From the NCBI RefSeq assembly GCF_003056345.1, contig NZ_PYWB01000003.1, positions 186,001 to 250,000 of the forward strand: a DNA stretch of 64,000 bases, written 5' to 3'. A model generated the notes under the pieces. The model was not told the DNA's origin. It worked only from the letters and a program-made list of their open reading frames with translations, and searched no databases. This DNA comes from Devosia submarina. Lineage in GTDB: Bacteria > Pseudomonadota > Alphaproteobacteria > Rhizobiales > Devosiaceae. The position numbers were made by a program, and so were the translations under genes. Shown piece after piece: positions 8,305 to 16,555 of this stretch. Numbering within the stretch: position 1 is the first letter of the stretch; each line of letters opens with the position of its first letter.

Positions 8305-9795
8305 ATGTCATTCGAAAAACTCGATCAACTCGGCCGCAAGCTCGAAGCCCTCGAACATGCCATCTCCATCCTGGGTGCCGACGAAGCTACGCACATGGCC
8401 GTCGGCGGTGGCGAGAAGCGCGCCGAGGCCATGTCGAACCTCGCAGGCATGTACCATGCCCAGGCGACCGCCCCCGAAATCGCCGACTGGATCGAGGCCG
8501 CCCAGCCCGTAACCGAGGACCAGAAGCTCGCCCTTGCCGAGTTCAAGCGCCAATACATCAACGCCACGTGCCTGCCCACCGAGTTCGTCGAGCGTCGCAC
8601 TGCCGCCAGCATGCGCTCCGAACAGCTCTGGCGCGAATTGCGCGCAAAGAACGACTGGGACAGCTTTCTGCCCGCCCTGGAAGGCGTTGTCGCCCTGGTC
8701 CGCGAAGAAGCCCAGCTCCGCGCCGAGGCTCTAGGCCTTGCGCCCTACGACGCCCTCATGGAGCAATACGATCCCGGTAACAGGACAGCCGAACTCGACC
8801 GCGTCTTTGGCGACCTTAAGACCTTCCTCAAAAGCTTCGTACCCCAAGCGCTTGATGCGCAGGAACAGCGCCTCTCCCAGCGACCGCGCAAAGCTCTCAA
8901 CGGCCCCTACCCCATCGAACAGCAGCGCGAGCTTGGCCTTGCCGCCATGCGTGCCGTTGGCTTCGATTTCACCCACGGCTCGCTCGCCGTCTCGCACCAC
9001 CCCTTCTGCGGCGGCGTGCCGACCGACGTGCGCATGACGACGCGCTATCGCACCGACGAGTTCCTATCCTCGCTCATGGGCGTCCTCCACGAAACCGGCC
9101 ATGCCCTTTACGAGCAAGGCTTGCCCAAGGAATGGTCGCACTGGCCACTGGGCAAGGCGCGCGGCATGGGCATCCATGAGTCCCAATCCCTGTTCGTCGA
9201 AATGCAGCTTTCCCGCAGCCCCGAGTTCTGGGAATTCATGCTGCCGCTCGTGCATCTGCACCTCGGTCAAGACGCCATCCCGGGCTGGGACGTCGCCGAC
9301 GTGCTCAACGAAGTGAACTTCGTGCAGCGCGGCTATATCCGCGTCGATGCCGACGAGGTCACCTACCCCCTCCACGTCATCCTGCGCTACGAACTGGAAC
9401 AGGATCTCGTCAACGGCAAGCTTGAAGCCAGCCATATCCCGGAAGCCTGGGACGCCAAGATGACTGAATATCTGGGCCTTTCCACCATCAACGACCCCAA
9501 GGACGGCCCCATGCAGGACGTCCACTGGCCCAGCGGCGCCTTCGGCTATTTCCCAAGCTACACCCTGGGCGCCATGATCGCCGCCCAGCAATGGGCCGCC
9601 CTCGAAAAAACGCAGCCCAATGTCCGCGAAGCCATTCGCCAGGGCGATTTCACCGGCGTCAACCAATGGCGCGCCGACAACATCTGGTCCCAGGGCTCCC
9701 GCTACTCCACCCCCGACCTCATCACCCGCGCCACCGGCGAACCCCTCAACGCCGACTACTTCAAAGCACATGTTACGAAGCGCTATCTGGCATGA
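8305..9795 (+). CDS. M32-family (Taq-type) metallocarboxypeptidase
   Basis: Members of peptidase family M32 remove C-terminal residues from peptides in the cytoplasm using a metal bound by HEXXH. The 496-residue length is normal. The catalytic motif is HETGH at residues 262-266 (context MGVLHETGHALYEQGL), followed by the family stretch MGIHESQSLFVE. C-terminal to this is PSYTLGAMIAAQQW. It stands alone between two repeat-bearing spacers, so context says little about its role. Confidence 0.93.
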   Translation: MSFEKLDQLGRKLEALEHAISILGADEATHMAVGGGEKRAEAMSNLAGMYHAQATAPEIADWIEAAQPVTEDQKLALAEFKRQYINATCLPTEFVERRTAASMRSEQLWRELRAKNDWDSFLPALEGVVALVREEAQLRAEALGLAPYDALMEQYDPGNRTAELDRVFGDLKTFLKSFVPQALDAQEQRLSQRPRKALNGPYPIEQQRELGLAAMRAVGFDFTHGSLAVSHHPFCGGVPTDVRMTTRYRTDEFLSSLMGVLHETGHALYEQGLPKEWSHWPLGKARGMGIHESQSLFVEMQLSRSPEFWEFMLPLVHLHLGQDAIPGWDVADVLNEVNFVQRGYIRVDADEVTYPLHVILRYELEQDLVNGKLEASHIPEAWDAKMTEYLGLSTINDPKDGPMQDVHWPSGAFGYFPSYTLGAMIAAQQWAALEKTQPNVREAIRQGDFTGVNQWRADNIWSQGSRYSTPDLITRATGEPLNADYFKAHVTKRYLA

Positions 9796-9816
9796 GCTGC
9801 GGCGTCTCAGTCGACA

Positions 9817-9915
9817 CCCTCCCCCTTGCGGGGAGGGATCAAGGGTGGGAGGCGATTGGCCCCAATGACCGGGCCAGCCCACACCTCCTCCTAGCCTCCC
9901 CCGGCAAGGGGGAGG
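9817..9915. repeat. Two C-type hairpins after the carboxypeptidase gene
   Basis: At 9817-9837, CCCTCCCC, five bases, GGGGAGGG. At 9895-9915, CCTCCCCC, five bases, GGGGGAGG. A similar element is near 7891-7912. The first lies 22 bases after the stop codon and may act as a terminator, although no T run follows. Confidence 0.65.
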
Positions 9916-10067
9916 TACCCTCCGGTGCATAGTAGAGCAGGTGGCAAAGCTTGACATCCCCTTCCCCATCCCTATCCTCCCCTCATCCGCAGCAATGACC
10001 GGACGGTACCCCATGGATTTCCACTTGAACGACTGCCTCGCCCGCATCGCTCACCTGGACTCCACCC

Positions 10068-11681
10068 ATGCCTGCCTCCGTTTCCCTGCACGACCTCAGC
10101 TATTCGACGCCTGACAACCAGCCCCTCTTTTCCAGCCTCAACCTGTCCTTCGGCTCCGGCCGCACAGGGCTGATCGGCCGCAACGGCACCGGCAAGTCCA
10201 CCCTGCTGCGCATCATCGCCGGGCTTATCCCCCTGTCCTCCGGATCGGTTACGATCACCGGAACGCTTGGCATGCTCGACCAAACCGTACAGGTCACCGC
10301 GCAAACCATGGCGGACCATCTCGGAGTACGGGAGCCCTTGGCCATACTCGATCGTCTTGAACAGGGCCTGGGCACCGCCGAGGATGCTGCAGAAGCTGAC
10401 TGGAGCCTTCTGGGCGACATCGACACCACCCTCGCCGAACTGGGCCTGCCGCCATTCGATCCCGACCGGCCAATCGACACCCTCAGCGGCGGCCAGCGTA
10501 CCCGCGTGGCGCTTGCACGCCTCCTGCTCGATCGCCCCGACATCATCCTCCTCGATGAACCCACCAACAACCTCGACGCCGAAGGCCGGCAGGCTGTGGC
10601 CGACCTGCTCCGTCGCTGGCGCGGCGCCGCCATCGTTGTCAGCCACGATCGGGCCCTGCTGCGCAAGATGGATGCCATAGTCGAGCTGACCTTGCTTGGC
10701 GCCACGACCTATGGCGGCAATTGGGATCATTACGCTGAACGCAAGGCCCTCGAACTCGCTGCCGCCGAACACGACCTCTCTACCGCCGAACGCCGCGTCG
10801 CCGAGATCGACCGCAAGATCCAAGCCGTCGCCGAGCGCAAAGCGCACAAGGACAGTGCCGGCAAGCGCAAGGCTAGAAGGGGTGACATCCCCAAGATTTT
10901 GCTGGGCGGCATGAAGGAAAACGCTGAAAACACCAGCGCAGCTGGCGTCCGCCTCGCTGGCCGCTTGCGCGAGGAGGCTGCCGAAGCCGCTAGCGAAGCA
11001 CGCAGCAAGATCGAAATCTTGGCGCCCCTTTCAGTGACCCTGACCGCGACCGATCTGCCTGCTGGTCGGACAGTCCTTCAAGCCGATAATCTCTGCGGCG
11101 GTCCGGACCCGGCCATGCCGATCATCCGCCATCTCTCCCTCACCCTCACCGGCCCCGAGCGCGTCGCCATCACCGGACCAAACGGCTCCGGCAAGACAAC
11201 GCTGCTGCGCCTGCTCACCGGAGCCCTGCCGCCCATCAATGGAACAGCGCGCATCAACATTCCCTTCGCCCTGCTCGACCAGACCGTGAGCCTGCTTGAT
11301 CCAGTGCTCGACATCCGCGAGAACTTCCGCCGCCTCAACCCCCAAGCCGACGAGAACACTTGCCGCGCCGCCCTCGCCCGTTTCATGTTCCGCGCTGATG
11401 CGGCGCTTCAGCCAGTCGGCACCCTCAGCGGTGGCGAAACCCTGCGCGCGGGCCTCGCCTGCACCATTGGCGGCAACACTCCGCCGCAATTGCTGATCCT
11501 CGACGAACCCACCAATCATCTCGATATCCACGCCATCGAACAGGTGGAAGCAGGCCTGCGCGCCTATGGTGGCGCCCTCCTTGTCGTCAGCCATGACGCC
11601 GATTTTCTCCGGCACATCGGCATCAATCGAACCATCAACCTGGCACAGGCGGAGGGAAAATCGACGATGAACGATTTCTGA
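10068..11681 (+). CDS. ABC-F family ATP-binding protein
   Basis: ABC-F proteins carry two ATPase domains and no membrane segments. Most act on ribosomes as translation factors or give resistance to ribosome-targeting drugs. The 537-residue product has Walker A1 GRNGTGKST (37-45), signature LSGGQRTRVALARLLLDRP with LLDEPTNNLD, a charged helical linker, Walker A2 GPNGSGKTT, and LSGGETLRAGL with LILDEPTNHLD. The linker (about 220-320) is Glu/Lys/Arg-rich, as expected for the P-site tRNA interaction motif. Which ABC-F subgroup it belongs to cannot be told here. It is monocistronic. Confidence 0.92.
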   Translation: MPASVSLHDLSYSTPDNQPLFSSLNLSFGSGRTGLIGRNGTGKSTLLRIIAGLIPLSSGSVTITGTLGMLDQTVQVTAQTMADHLGVREPLAILDRLEQGLGTAEDAAEADWSLLGDIDTTLAELGLPPFDPDRPIDTLSGGQRTRVALARLLLDRPDIILLDEPTNNLDAEGRQAVADLLRRWRGAAIVVSHDRALLRKMDAIVELTLLGATTYGGNWDHYAERKALELAAAEHDLSTAERRVAEIDRKIQAVAERKAHKDSAGKRKARRGDIPKILLGGMKENAENTSAAGVRLAGRLREEAAEAASEARSKIEILAPLSVTLTATDLPAGRTVLQADNLCGGPDPAMPIIRHLSLTLTGPERVAITGPNGSGKTTLLRLLTGALPPINGTARINIPFALLDQTVSLLDPVLDIRENFRRLNPQADENTCRAALARFMFRADAALQPVGTLSGGETLRAGLACTIGGNTPPQLLILDEPTNHLDIHAIEQVEAGLRAYGGALLVVSHDADFLRHIGINRTINLAQAEGKSTMNDF

Positions 11682-11777
11682 ACTGCAGGTTCAGCCCCCG
11701 TTCCGGCTCTCCTGCTTAAACCAATCCTCATCGGCACCAAGCGCTCGGAGGGAGCGCTGCCAAACAGGAGAGTTCAA

Positions 11778-12209
11778 ATGAAGCGCATCGTCATCAGCAC
11801 AGCCATCGCTGCCATGTTTGCCGTCACCGCGGCTCCCGCAATGGCCGGCGGCTTCTGGGTCCACCAATCCGGCTATGGCAATTCCACCGGCGGCAATCAG
11901 AATGGCTGGAACAATCGTTATTCCGTTCAGCAAACCGGCAAGTGGAATTCTCAGGTCGGGCAGCAATGGGGCAAAAACAATGTCGGCGCCGTGGGCCAGG
12001 AAGGGCGCAGAAATTCCGCCGACACCTGGCAGCGCGGCAACAACAATGCCGCAGGTGTCGGCCAGTTCGGCAACAATCACCGCACCATGATCACCCAGGA
12101 TGGCAATGGCAACATCGTCGCCGGCGTCCAGGTCGGCAACAATTGCAGCGCCGATGTCACCCAGGTCGGCTCGGGCAATGTCACGGCCTTCGTCCAGGCT
12201 TGCCCCTGA
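11778..12209 (+). CDS. Curlin-repeat protein (curli-like amyloid subunit)
   Basis: The 143-residue product has a signal peptide ending AMA before GGFWVHQ (about residues 1-24). The mature part has about six imperfect curlin repeats of the form hydrophobic-x-Q-x-G-x-x-N, such as YSVQQTGKWN, VGAVGQEGRRN, AAGVGQFGNNH, TMITQDGNGN, VAGVQVGNN and ADVTQVGSGN. Such Gln/Asn/Gly repeats stack into extracellular amyloid fibres. Two cysteines near the C-terminus are unusual for curlin subunits. AGGAG precedes the ATG. It is followed by the csgH-like gene, supporting a curli assignment. Major versus minor subunit cannot be decided. Confidence 0.85.
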   Translation: MKRIVISTAIAAMFAVTAAPAMAGGFWVHQSGYGNSTGGNQNGWNNRYSVQQTGKWNSQVGQQWGKNNVGAVGQEGRRNSADTWQRGNNNAAGVGQFGNNHRTMITQDGNGNIVAGVQVGNNCSADVTQVGSGNVTAFVQACP

Positions 12210-12280
12210 ACCCTCTGATTTCCGCCCCATTGCCGGAAGGGAGCGCCCTTCCGGATCGCCGAAGCCCCTGGGAGGACCAG

Positions 12281-12667
12281 ATGAATACCCAGCTTAAACT
12301 CAGCGCCGCCGCCGTCCTTGCCCTTGGGCTCGGAGCATTCGCTGCAACCAGCGGCATGGCTAACCCTGCCGGAAGCTCCGCCCAATGCGGCGTCCTCATC
12401 TCAACCAGCAACGGCATGCTGGTGCTCGAGGGCTCCCTTCTGAGCCCCGTTCCCCTTCAGGGCGCATACCAGTTCAAGGTCCAGAGTTCAGGCGGCGGTG
12501 GCAACACAAACATCAGCCAAGGCAGCGATTTTTCTGCCGCGGCAAACCAGCGAACCACGCTGGGCAAGGTGATGATCAACGCCGGCTCCAACTACAAAGT
12601 GGACCTCGCCGTCACCGCCAATGGCAAGCGTCTCGATTGTGACCATGAACTATCCCGCTTGCTTTGA
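12281..12667 (+). CDS. csgH: CsgH-like curli assembly chaperone
   Basis: CsgH is the alphaproteobacterial counterpart of CsgC, a small periplasmic protein that prevents premature amyloid formation of curli subunits. The 128-residue product has a signal peptide (residues about 1-28, ending GMANPAG). A beta-rich domain follows, with CGVLISTSNGMLVLEGSL, GAYQFKVQSSGGGGNTNISQ and a final NGKRLDCDHELSRLL. Two cysteines could form a disulfide. The start at 12281 follows GGAGG. The same frame is open upstream through the preceding curlin gene, but that part is a shadow. It lies between two curlin-repeat genes. Confidence 0.8.
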   Translation: MNTQLKLSAAAVLALGLGAFAATSGMANPAGSSAQCGVLISTSNGMLVLEGSLLSPVPLQGAYQFKVQSSGGGGNTNISQGSDFSAAANQRTTLGKVMINAGSNYKVDLAVTANGKRLDCDHELSRLL

Positions 12668-12690
12668 GGTCACCTACAGCATTTCTCGGA

Positions 12691-12716
12691 GGGTTCCAGG
12701 CAACTGGAGCCCTTTT
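12691..12716 (+). terminator. Intrinsic terminator after csgH
   Basis: A nine-base stem (12691-12699 with 12704-12712, one G-T pair), a GCAA loop and a following TTTT. It lies 24 bases after the csgH stop and separates it from the second curlin gene. Confidence 0.7.
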
Positions 12717-12846
12717 GCGTCTGGAACTACGGCCCCTCGCTGAACCCATTCTGAACACCCTGCTCCAGACCTGTTCAGCTGCCCCAAGCTAGTTTCTCCC
12801 CATAGGCTGAAACACCAGCACAATGCACTCAAACGGGAGACACACC

Positions 12847-13266
12847 ATGACGATCAAGTTCCCCAGGATCTTCGCTGCCACTCTTGCTGCTACGCTGATC
12901 GGCATTGCCAGTCTGCCCGCTCCCGCCATGGCTGGCGGCCAACTTTCGGTAACCTACTCGCCATCCAACCCCGACCAGCAGCGTGCACTGGGCCTGGGAC
13001 TTTCGGTCTACTCGCTCATCAAGGGCGTGAAATCAGGCGGAGCCTACGTCAGCCAGCGTGGCAACAACAATTCTGCCGGCGGAGCGCAGAACGGCTGGGG
13101 CCACAACGGCATCATCGTTCAGAAGGGCAATAACCACACCGGCGCCGTTCAGCAGAACGGCAACAACAATTCATGCGGCCTGTTTCAATTCGGCAAGAAC
13201 ACAAATGCCGCCTGCAGCCAGAATGGCAATGGTCAATCCAGCCTCACCACGGTGTTCGGCTTCTGA
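12847..13266 (+). CDS. Second curlin-repeat protein
   Basis: The 139-residue product has a signal peptide (about residues 1-30, ending PAMA before GGQL). A non-repeat segment of about 40 residues follows (SPSNPDQQRALGLGLSVYS), then about five curlin repeats: AYVSQRGNNN, GIIVQKGNNH, GAVQQNGNNN, GLFQFGKNT and AACSQNGNGQ. The distinct N-terminal segment could be a targeting or anchoring region, as in CsgA N22 or in CsgB; this is inference. The start at 12847 (MTIKF) follows GGGAGA. A terminator separates it from csgH, so it probably has its own promoter. The secretion genes csgG, csgE and csgF are not in the window. Confidence 0.83.
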   Translation: MTIKFPRIFAATLAATLIGIASLPAPAMAGGQLSVTYSPSNPDQQRALGLGLSVYSLIKGVKSGGAYVSQRGNNNSAGGAQNGWGHNGIIVQKGNNHTGAVQQNGNNNSCGLFQFGKNTNAACSQNGNGQSSLTTVFGF

Positions 13267-13280
13267 ATGGGTCAACTCAA

Positions 13281-13309
13281 AACGAAAAAGGCCCGCATCG
13301 TTGCGGGCC
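13281..13309 (-). terminator. Terminator of dksA (also between it and the curlin gene)
   Basis: Eight-base GC-rich arms (13290-13297 and 13302-13309) with a four-base loop. On the minus strand the stem is followed by TTTTTCGTTTT, a strong T run, 18 bases after the dksA stop. On the plus strand the T run is weak (ATTATT). Confidence 0.8.
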
Positions 13310-13327
13310 ATTATTCGTGCGTGACGA

Positions 13328-13747
13328 TCATTCGTCGCGATAAACCTTTTCGCGTCGTTCATGCATCTCCTGGGCTTCAAGGCTCAAGGTTGCAATCGGG
13401 CGGGCATCCAGCCGGGCAATACCGATCGGGTCGCCGGTTTCCTCGCAATAGCCATAGGTGCCATCGTCAATGCGCTTCAGCGCTGCATCGATCTTGGCGA
13501 TCAGCTTGCGCTGGCGATCGCGTGTCCGCAGTTCCAGCGAACGATCGCTTTCCGAGCTTGCCCGGTCGGCCATGTCTGGATGGTTTTGCGACTCTTCCTG
13601 CAAGTTCTCGAGTGTTTCCCGGCTCTCGCGAAGAATATCTTCCTTCCAAGTGTTCAACTTGTTTCGGAAATAGTCCCGCTGGCGCGGGTTCATGAACGGC
13701 TCGTCGTCACTGGGCCGGTATTCAATTACGTCAGCAACCGAAGACAT
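13328..13747 (-). CDS. dksA: RNA polymerase-binding protein DksA
   Basis: DksA binds the secondary channel of RNA polymerase and works with ppGpp in the stringent response. The 139-residue product has the coiled-coil region (about 25-95, with KLNTWKEDILRESRETLENL) and the C-terminal globular domain GYCEETGDPIGIARLDARP. Only one of the four zinc-ligand cysteines of E. coli DksA remains (CEET, later SLEA). Low-cysteine DksA proteins are known in alphaproteobacteria. The ATG at 13747 was chosen because GGGAG lies 12 bases upstream. The alternative TTG 12 bases earlier abuts the ribosome site. Confidence 0.9.
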   Translation of the reverse strand: MSSVADVIEYRPSDDEPFMNPRQRDYFRNKLNTWKEDILRESRETLENLQEESQNHPDMADRASSESDRSLELRTRDRQRKLIAKIDAALKRIDDGTYGYCEETGDPIGIARLDARPIATLSLEAQEMHERREKVYRDE

Positions 13748-13899
13748 TAGTGGACTCAACTCCCAATGCGCCCCTAAGGCCGCCTATATATGCGCGTGCG
13801 AAGGGCCGGGCAAGCGCACAAATCGACGGTGATTAACACGTAAACTGCCCGGCCCCTCAGGCGAATAGCCCGGCAGTGACAACAATTTGATGAAAGGGC

Positions 13900-14316
13900 T
13901 CATGCTGGAAAGCGCCCGAACTTTGCCAATTCCACCCGAACCCGCAACTCGATCTCGTCAAGTACAGCATCAAGCCCAGGCAGGGACTGCTCGCGCACCT
14001 CATCGAGCATGGACGCCAACCGGTCGAGCCGCTCGAAACTCACCCGCCCAAGCAGCAGATCCGCCTTGATCTCGTCCAGCGTATCAAGCAGCGACTGCCC
14101 GCGCCGCACTGCTTTCTTCTTTCCCTCCAGCGGCCCACCTACAGCTTGGAGCGCCAGCAACGCATCGAGCCCTCCCACCCCGGCCATATGCACCGAGGGT
14201 GCGGTTCTTGCTGGTCCGCTCATCCCAGCAGGCACGAAGTCCGCGCCTGATCCCGCTCGCCCGGCCAATCCGCTCCTGCTCATGCCGGAAGTCCGGCCCG
14301 TACCATTGATGCGCAA
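13900..14316 (-). CDS. fliX: Flagellar assembly regulator FliX
   Basis: FliX is a class II flagellar regulator first described in Caulobacter. It couples basal-body assembly to activity of the sigma-54 activator FlbD. The product has a Gly/Ser/Arg-rich N-terminus (RINGTGRTSGMSRSG) and the conserved helical C-terminal part with GQSLLDTLDEIKADLLLGRV and ELRVRVELAKF. The start is uncertain. TTG at 14316 gives the family-like MRING; TTG at 14328 adds four residues; neither has a clear ribosome site. It is divergent from flgI, as in Caulobacter, with a perfect CtrA box 51 bases upstream. Confidence 0.85.
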   Translation of the reverse strand: MRINGTGRTSGMSRSGLAGRAGSGADFVPAGMSGPARTAPSVHMAGVGGLDALLALQAVGGPLEGKKKAVRRGQSLLDTLDEIKADLLLGRVSFERLDRLASMLDEVREQSLPGLDAVLDEIELRVRVELAKFGRFPA

Positions 14317-14367
14317 AGGGAAACTCAAATCAGTTCGCTGCCAGTCGGCAAATTCTGCCCATAACGG

Positions 14368-14382
14368 TTAACAGCCCCTTAA
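14368..14382 (-). promoter_or_regulatory. CtrA box upstream of fliX
   Basis: TTAACAGCCCCTTAA is an exact TTAA-N7-TTAA match to the CtrA binding consensus. It lies about 50 bases upstream of fliX in the divergent fliX/flgI gap. Confidence 0.75.
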
Positions 14383-14477
14383 CGAACCCGGCAAGAACTG
14401 CTCACCCCTCTTTCTCCCCGCCCCTCGAGGCAGGAATATACTCGCCCATCCAAGGGGTTATGCAGCGGCGGGGAGGT

Positions 14478-14493
14478 TGGCACGGTTTTCGCA
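14478..14493 (+). promoter_or_regulatory. Sigma-54 promoter of flgI operon
   Basis: TGGCACGGTTTTCGCA keeps the GG/GC pair with ten bases between and matches the TGGCACG element completely. It lies 50 bases upstream of the flgI ATG. Confidence 0.8.
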
Positions 14494-14543
14494 AAGTACC
14501 AGCCGAAGCGCCGCCCCCAAGGCGCGGCACCGATGGGAAAGCT

Positions 14544-15668
14544 ATGAACAAGCATTGGATTTGGACAGTTCTGGCAGCTGCCACAAGCGTTGCAATGATC
14601 CTTGCGCCAGTTAGCGACGCCTTTGCGGCGGCCGCTCGCATCAAGGACATTGTCGACTTCGAAGGCATTCGCGAGAACCAGCTCGTCGGCTATGGTCTCG
14701 TGGTTGGCCTGAACGGCACCGGCGATAGCCTCAACAATTCGCCCTTCACCAAGCAATCCCTCCAATCCATGCTGGAACGCTTGGGCGTCAACACAGCCGG
14801 CGAAAACGTGCGCACCGCCAATGTTGCCGCGGTTATGGTCACCGCCAATCTGCCGCCCTTCGCCACCCAGGGCTCGCGCATGGACGTTTCAGTTGCAGCG
14901 CTGGGCGACAGCGACAGCCTCCAGGGCGGCACGCTCCTTGTCACCCCGCTCCTGGGCGCCGACGGCGAGGTCTATGCCATTGCCCAGGGCCCCGTTAGCA
15001 TCAACGGCTTCAAGGCCGAGGGGGACGCCGCCAGCATTATTTCGGGCGTGCCGACCACCGGCCGCATTTCCTCCGGAGCCCTGGTCGAGCGCGAGATCGA
15101 CTTCCACCTCGGCTCGCAAACCTCCCTGCGCCTTGCCTTGCGCAATCCCGACCTCACCACCGCCCGCCGCATTGCCCTCGCAGTCAACGACTTCATTGGC
15201 GCCCCCACTGCGACGCCCGAAGATCCCGCAACCGTCCGCCTCACCCTGCCCCCTGGCTTCAACGGCAACATCGTAGACCTGCTCACCGACATTGAGCAGC
15301 TCATGGTCCAAACCGACCAGAATGCTAAGATCGTCATAGACGAGAATTCCGGCATCATCGTCATGGGCAAGGATGTCCGCGTCTCGAGCGTTGCCGTGGC
15401 ACAGTCCAATCTCACCGTAACCATTGCCGAAGATCCAACCGTCGTTCAGCCCGAGCCCCTCAGCAATGGCGTCACGGCGGTGGAGCCTAACACCACGCTC
15501 AACGCCAATCTCTCAGACACAGCCCTAGCCGTGGTGAACGAATCCGTGACGCTCCAGCAATTGGTCGACGGTCTGAATGCCCTTGGAATAGCTCCGCGCG
15601 ACCTGATCGCGATCCTCCAGGCCATAAAGGCTACCGGCGCCCTTCAGGCCGAAATCGAGGTGCTTTGA
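14544..15668 (+). CDS. flgI: Flagellar P-ring protein FlgI
   Basis: FlgI forms the periplasmic P-ring in the peptidoglycan layer. The 374-residue product has a signal peptide (about residues 1-31) followed by RIKDIVDFEGIRENQLVGYG and LVVGLNGTGDSLNNSPFT, the standard family N-terminus. It ends in QLVDGLNALGIAPRDLIAIL. The start MNKHWIW at 14544 gives a clean signal peptide; the frame is open 28 codons further, but that reading includes the sigma-54 promoter. The stop overlaps the flgJ start (TGATGA). Confidence 0.95.
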   Translation: MNKHWIWTVLAAATSVAMILAPVSDAFAAAARIKDIVDFEGIRENQLVGYGLVVGLNGTGDSLNNSPFTKQSLQSMLERLGVNTAGENVRTANVAAVMVTANLPPFATQGSRMDVSVAALGDSDSLQGGTLLVTPLLGADGEVYAIAQGPVSINGFKAEGDAASIISGVPTTGRISSGALVEREIDFHLGSQTSLRLALRNPDLTTARRIALAVNDFIGAPTATPEDPATVRLTLPPGFNGNIVDLLTDIEQLMVQTDQNAKIVIDENSGIIVMGKDVRVSSVAVAQSNLTVTIAEDPTVVQPEPLSNGVTAVEPNTTLNANLSDTALAVVNESVTLQQLVDGLNALGIAPRDLIAILQAIKATGALQAEIEVL

Positions 15669-15991
15669 TGATTACCCAAGTCGCACCAAAACCCAGCACG
15701 CTCAGTTTCGACCAGATCGCACAGGTCCGCCGGCAAGCAGAAGAATTCGAGGGAATCTTCCTCAACACGCTGACCAAGCAGATGTTCTCGAGCATCAAGA
15801 CCGACGAGAGCGCCATGGGCGGCGGCTTCGGTGAGCAGACCTGGCGTTCCATGCAGGCCGAACAGCTTGCCGCCACTATGTCCCAGAACGGCGGTCTCGG
15901 CGTAGCCGAGCAATTGCTGCCCGATCTTCTGGCGCTCCAGGAAGCTGCCAACACCCAGAACAATATTTTGCCCAAGGGAACCTACAAATGA
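15668..15991 (+). CDS. flgJ: FlgJ-like rod-binding protein
   Basis: This 107-residue protein is equivalent to the N-terminal rod-binding domain of enterobacterial FlgJ (Rod_binding family, EFEGIFLNTLTKQMFSSIKT) and lacks the C-terminal muramidase domain. Such short versions are normal in alphaproteobacteria, where a separate enzyme opens the cell wall. The ATG at 15668 overlaps the flgI stop, and its own stop overlaps the next gene by four bases (ATGA). The compact flgI-flgJ-flgN arrangement indicates one operon. Confidence 0.88.
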   Translation: MITQVAPKPSTLSFDQIAQVRRQAEEFEGIFLNTLTKQMFSSIKTDESAMGGGFGEQTWRSMQAEQLAATMSQNGGLGVAEQLLPDLLALQEAANTQNNILPKGTYK

Positions 15992-16455
15992 CCGCAGCCG
16001 CACGCCTTGCCGCGCTCGATAGCCTGCCGGCTGACGAACTGTGCCAGATGGCCGAAGCCACACTCGCTGCCCTGGTAGACGTCATGAACCAGGAAACCAC
16101 GCTCCTGCGCGCCGGCCACATGCGCCAAGCCAGCACCCTAACACCCGAGAAGACCCGCCTCGCTCAGGACTATGTCGGCTTCGCCCGCTCCGTTCAGCGC
16201 CAATCCGCGCGCCTGCACCAGCAAGCCCCCGAAGCCGTCGCAAGCTTGCGCAAAGGCCACGAACGTCTCGCCACCCAAATGGCCGAAAACCTGCGCGTGC
16301 TTGCTACCTCTCGCACCGTTACCGAGGACCTACTCACCGACGTCGCTAAGATCGTCGGCCAGCAAGACCGCGCCAAGACCTATGGCTATGGCGGTGCCAT
16401 CAAGGCCGACCCGTCCACCTCCGCCCGGGGCATCGCAATCAACCGCGCGCTGTGA
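15988..16455 (+). CDS. flgN: FlgN-like export chaperone
   Basis: FlgN-type proteins are cytoplasmic chaperones for the hook-filament junction proteins FlgK and FlgL. The 155-residue product is almost entirely helical (for example MAEATLAALVDVMNQETTLL and TEDLLTDVAKIV) with a flexible C-terminal tail ending YGGAIKADPSTSARG. Identification rests on size, helical character and position after flgI-flgJ. Sequence conservation in this family is low. It overlaps the flgJ stop (ATGA). Confidence 0.7.
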   Translation: MTAAARLAALDSLPADELCQMAEATLAALVDVMNQETTLLRAGHMRQASTLTPEKTRLAQDYVGFARSVQRQSARLHQQAPEAVASLRKGHERLATQMAENLRVLATSRTVTEDLLTDVAKIVGQQDRAKTYGYGGAIKADPSTSARGIAINRAL

Positions 16456-16555
16456 TGCTAAGAACTTGATTCAACTTGCAGCTGATCTTCTAATTTCGGT
16501 TCAAACAATGCGTGATCACACTTCCCATTGGCATTGCTAGATGCAGGGAAGCGCC

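Noticed and set aside
8163..8780. 205-codon plus-strand frame before and within the carboxypeptidase gene
   Set aside because: Out of frame with the M32 gene and overlaps it; Arg/His/Pro-rich noncoding composition.
9064..10047. 327-codon minus-strand frame over the carboxypeptidase 3' end
   Set aside because: Antisense to the M32 gene, which has HETGH; its N-terminus covers repeat hairpins.
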